In this document: one piece after another, positions 4,539 to 6,496 of the stretch
Layout of the letters: each line of letters opens with the position of its first letter
Numbering within the stretch: position 1 is the first letter of the stretch
Assembly: GCA_902495085.1 (NCBI GenBank)
Contig: CABUWA010000112.1
Span: forward strand, 1 to 6,496
Origin: an uncultured Collinsella sp.
GTDB taxonomy: Bacteria > Actinomycetota > Coriobacteriia > Coriobacteriales > Coriobacteriaceae
Direction: 5' to 3'
Length of the DNA: 6,496 bases
Translations under genes and position numbers: made by a program
Notes under the pieces: model-generated
Databases searched by the model: none
Told to the model about the DNA's origin: nothing
The model's input: the letters and a program-made list of their open reading frames with translations, nothing else

Positions 4539-6496
4539 ATGAAGATCATCAAGCGCAGCGGCACCGAGGTTGTCTTTGACATCGACAAGATCGTCAATGC
4601 CATCCGTGCCGCCAACTTGGAGGTCGAGGAGAGCTCTCGTCTAACCGACCGCCAGGTGGTTTATGCGGCGCAAAACGTCGCCGAGGCATGCGAGAACGCG
4701 GGTCACACCGTTTCGGTCGAGGAGATCCAGGATTTGGTCGAGGACGAGATCATGCGTCTCGACTGCTACGAGGTTGCCCGCCACTACATCATCTATCGCT
4801 ATGTTCAGAGTCTGAAGCGCCAGAAGAACACGACCGATGACAAGATCCTGTCGCTAATCGAGTGCAACAACGAAGAGGTCAAGCAGGAGAACTCCAATAA
4901 GAACCCGACCGTCAATTCCGTTCAGCGCGACTATATGGCTGGCGAGATCTCCAAGGACCTGACCCAGCGTGTGCTGCTGCCCCAGGAGATTGTGGATGCT
5001 CACAATGAGGGTCTGATTCACTTCCATGATTCGGACTACTTTGCCCAGCACATGCATAACTGCGACCTGGTGAACCTGGAGGATATGCTCCAGAACGGTA
5101 CTGTTATTTCGGGCACGCTGATCGAGAAGCCGCACAGCTTCTCGACTGCCTGCAACATCGCGACGCAGATCATCGCTCAGGTTGCTTCCTCCCAGTACGG
5201 TGGCCAGTCGATTTCGCTGACCCATCTTGCCCCGTTCGTCGAGGTGAGCCGTCAAAAGATTCGCGGCGAGGTCGCCCGCGAGCTCGAGGAGCTCGGCGTT
5301 TCCGCATCTCCCGAAAAGGTCCGCGAGGTTGTTGAGGACCGCCTGCGTGACGAGATCCGTCGCGGCGTTCAGACGATTCAGTATCAGGTCGTGACCCTTA
5401 TGACCACGAATGGCCAGGCGCCGTTCGTGACGGTCTTTATGTATCTCAATGAGGCCCGTACGCCCCAGGAGAAGCATGACCTTGCCATGATTGTGGAGGA
5501 GACGCTTCGTCAGCGCTATGAGGGCGTTAAGAACGAAGCCGGCGTGTGGATCACCCCGGCGTTCCCCAAGCTCATCTACGTGCTCGAGGACGATAACGTT
5601 CACGAGGATTCCCCGTACTTCTACCTGACTCAGCTGGCTGCGAAGTGCACCGCCAAGCGCATGGTGCCCGACTACATCTCCGAGAAGAAGATGCGCGAGC
5701 TCAAGCTGTCGAAGGGCGAGACCGCGGGCAACGGCGATTGCTACACCTGCATGGGCTGCCGTAGTTTCCTGACGCCCGACCGTTCGGGCAACGGATTTAA
5801 CAACGTGGCCAACGCGCTGAACTATGACCCGAACAAGCCCAAGTACTACGGTCGCTTTAACCAGGGCGTTGTGACCATCAACCTGCCTGATGTCGCGCTG
5901 AGCTCGCATCAGGATATGGACAAGTTCTGGAAGATCTTCGACGAGCGCCTTGAGCTGTGCCACCGTGCCCTGCTGTGCCGTCATGAGCGTCTGATGGGTA
6001 CGCTTTCGGATGCTGCACCGATTCTTTGGCAGTACGGTGCCCTCGCCCGCCTGAAGAAGGGCGAGACGATCGACAAGCTGCTCGTGGGTGGTTACTCCAC
6101 CATTAGTCTGGGTTATGCCGGCCTGTACGAGTGCGTCAAGTACATGACGGGCCATAGCCACACCGAGAAGGAGGGCACGCCCTTTGCCATGGCCGTCATG
6201 CAGCGCATGAACGACAAGTGCGCGGAGTGGAAGGCCGAAAGCGATATTGACTTCTCGCTGTACGGTACCCCGCTTGAGTCGACGACCTACAAGTTCGCCA
6301 AGTGCCTGCAGCGTCGTTTTGGCATCATCCCGGGCGTGACGGACAAGGGCTACATCACCAACAGCTACCACGTCCACGTGTCCGAGGAGATCGACGCATT
6401 CGACAAGCTCAAGTTCGAGGGTATGTTCCAGCAGCTTTCGCCGGGCGGTGCCATCTCCTACGTCGAGGTTCCCAACATGCAGGACAACCTCAAGGC
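4539..6496 (+). CDS. nrdD: Anaerobic (class III) ribonucleoside-triphosphate reductase, 3' end outside the window
   Basis: Reduces ribonucleoside triphosphates to deoxy forms without oxygen, using a glycyl radical installed by NrdG. 652 codons are present. The N-terminal ATP-cone (about 1-95; KRSGTEVVFDIDKIVNAI) is the allosteric activity site. The barrel follows with HFHD (161-164), SFSTACNIATQI (Cys205, likely equivalent of an active-site Cys), NGQAPF (291-296), CYTCMGCRSF (401-410; Cys407 is the probable thiyl-radical Cys, by family analogy), GGYSTISLGY (517-526), YGTPLEST (575-582) and SPGGAISYVEVPN (634-646). The zinc-binding cysteines and the radical glycine (RxxGY) lie at the C-terminus in this family and fall beyond the edge, so activity cannot be judged here. 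ATG 4539 has AAAGAGG (4525-4531) 7 bases upstream. The NrdR box at 4266 predicts repression by NrdR. nrdG would be expected downstream. Confidence 0.97.
   Translation, partial: MKIIKRSGTEVVFDIDKIVNAIRAANLEVEESSRLTDRQVVYAAQNVAEACENAGHTVSVEEIQDLVEDEIMRLDCYEVARHYIIYRYVQSLKRQKNTTDDKILSLIECNNEEVKQENSNKNPTVNSVQRDYMAGEISKDLTQRVLLPQEIVDAHNEGLIHFHDSDYFAQHMHNCDLVNLEDMLQNGTVISGTLIEKPHSFSTACNIATQIIAQVASSQYGGQSISLTHLAPFVEVSRQKIRGEVARELEELGVSASPEKVREVVEDRLRDEIRRGVQTIQYQVVTLMTTNGQAPFVTVFMYLNEARTPQEKHDLAMIVEETLRQRYEGVKNEAGVWITPAFPKLIYVLEDDNVHEDSPYFYLTQLAAKCTAKRMVPDYISEKKMRELKLSKGETAGNGDCYTCMGCRSFLTPDRSGNGFNNVANALNYDPNKPKYYGRFNQGVVTINLPDVALSSHQDMDKFWKIFDERLELCHRALLCRHERLMGTLSDAAPILWQYGALARLKKGETIDKLLVGGYSTISLGYAGLYECVKYMTGHSHTEKEGTPFAMAVMQRMNDKCAEWKAESDIDFSLYGTPLESTTYKFAKCLQRRFGIIPGVTDKGYITNSYHVHVSEEIDAFDKLKFEGMFQQLSPGGAISYVEVPNMQDNLK

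Noticed and set aside
4854..6377. 507-codon open frame antisense to nrdD
   Set aside because: It lies wholly within nrdD on the other strand. Its composition (many Leu, Val, His, Arg, Ala) is typical of a shadow of a GC-rich gene, and nrdD is certain from its motifs.

Overview
The window looks like chromosomal DNA from a GC-rich, anaerobic actinobacterium of the Coriobacteriia, with Collinsella or a relative as the best guess. The basis is the GC-rich codon use, CCA-encoded tRNA genes, TTCG-capped terminators, an oxygen-sensitive class III ribonucleotide reductase, and a SpoIIE-type phosphatase beside a STAS/anti-sigma-kinase protein. The organism call is inference from gene content and was not tested by a search.

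Layout, all genes on the + strand. (1) 1-24 is the Rho-independent terminator of a gene left of the window. (2) 51-3224 is a two-gene signalling module. The first gene encodes a 781-residue PAS-GAF-(GAF-like)-PP2C phosphatase of the RsbU/SpoIIE type. The second encodes a 248-residue protein that joins a STAS (anti-anti-sigma) domain to a HATPase_c_2 (RsbW-like kinase) domain. (3) 3289-3960 is a tRNA cluster: Gly(GCC)-Cys(GCA)-Gly(GCC) from one promoter, then Gly(GCC)-Val(GAC) from a second. The three Gly genes are identical, and hairpin/T-tract elements follow most of the tRNAs. (4) 3961-4538 is a 578-base non-coding stretch. It holds a near-consensus NrdR box, candidate promoters, several inverted repeats and one doubtful small ORF. 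(5) 4539 to the right edge is nrdD, the anaerobic ribonucleoside-triphosphate reductase, cut off by the window end.

How they work together: the phosphatase should sense a signal through its N-terminal domains and dephosphorylate a STAS protein, probably the STAS half of its neighbour. The neighbour's kinase half would phosphorylate STAS domains and/or bind an unseen target. No sigma factor is encoded in the window, so the output is unknown. The tRNA block and nrdD are separate housekeeping units; nrdD is probably repressed by NrdR when (d)ATP is abundant.

The points most worth a second look are the STAS-kinase fusion, the matching inverted repeats next to the -35 of both tRNA promoters, the terminator-like hairpins inside the Gly-Cys-Gly unit, and the long leader of nrdD.
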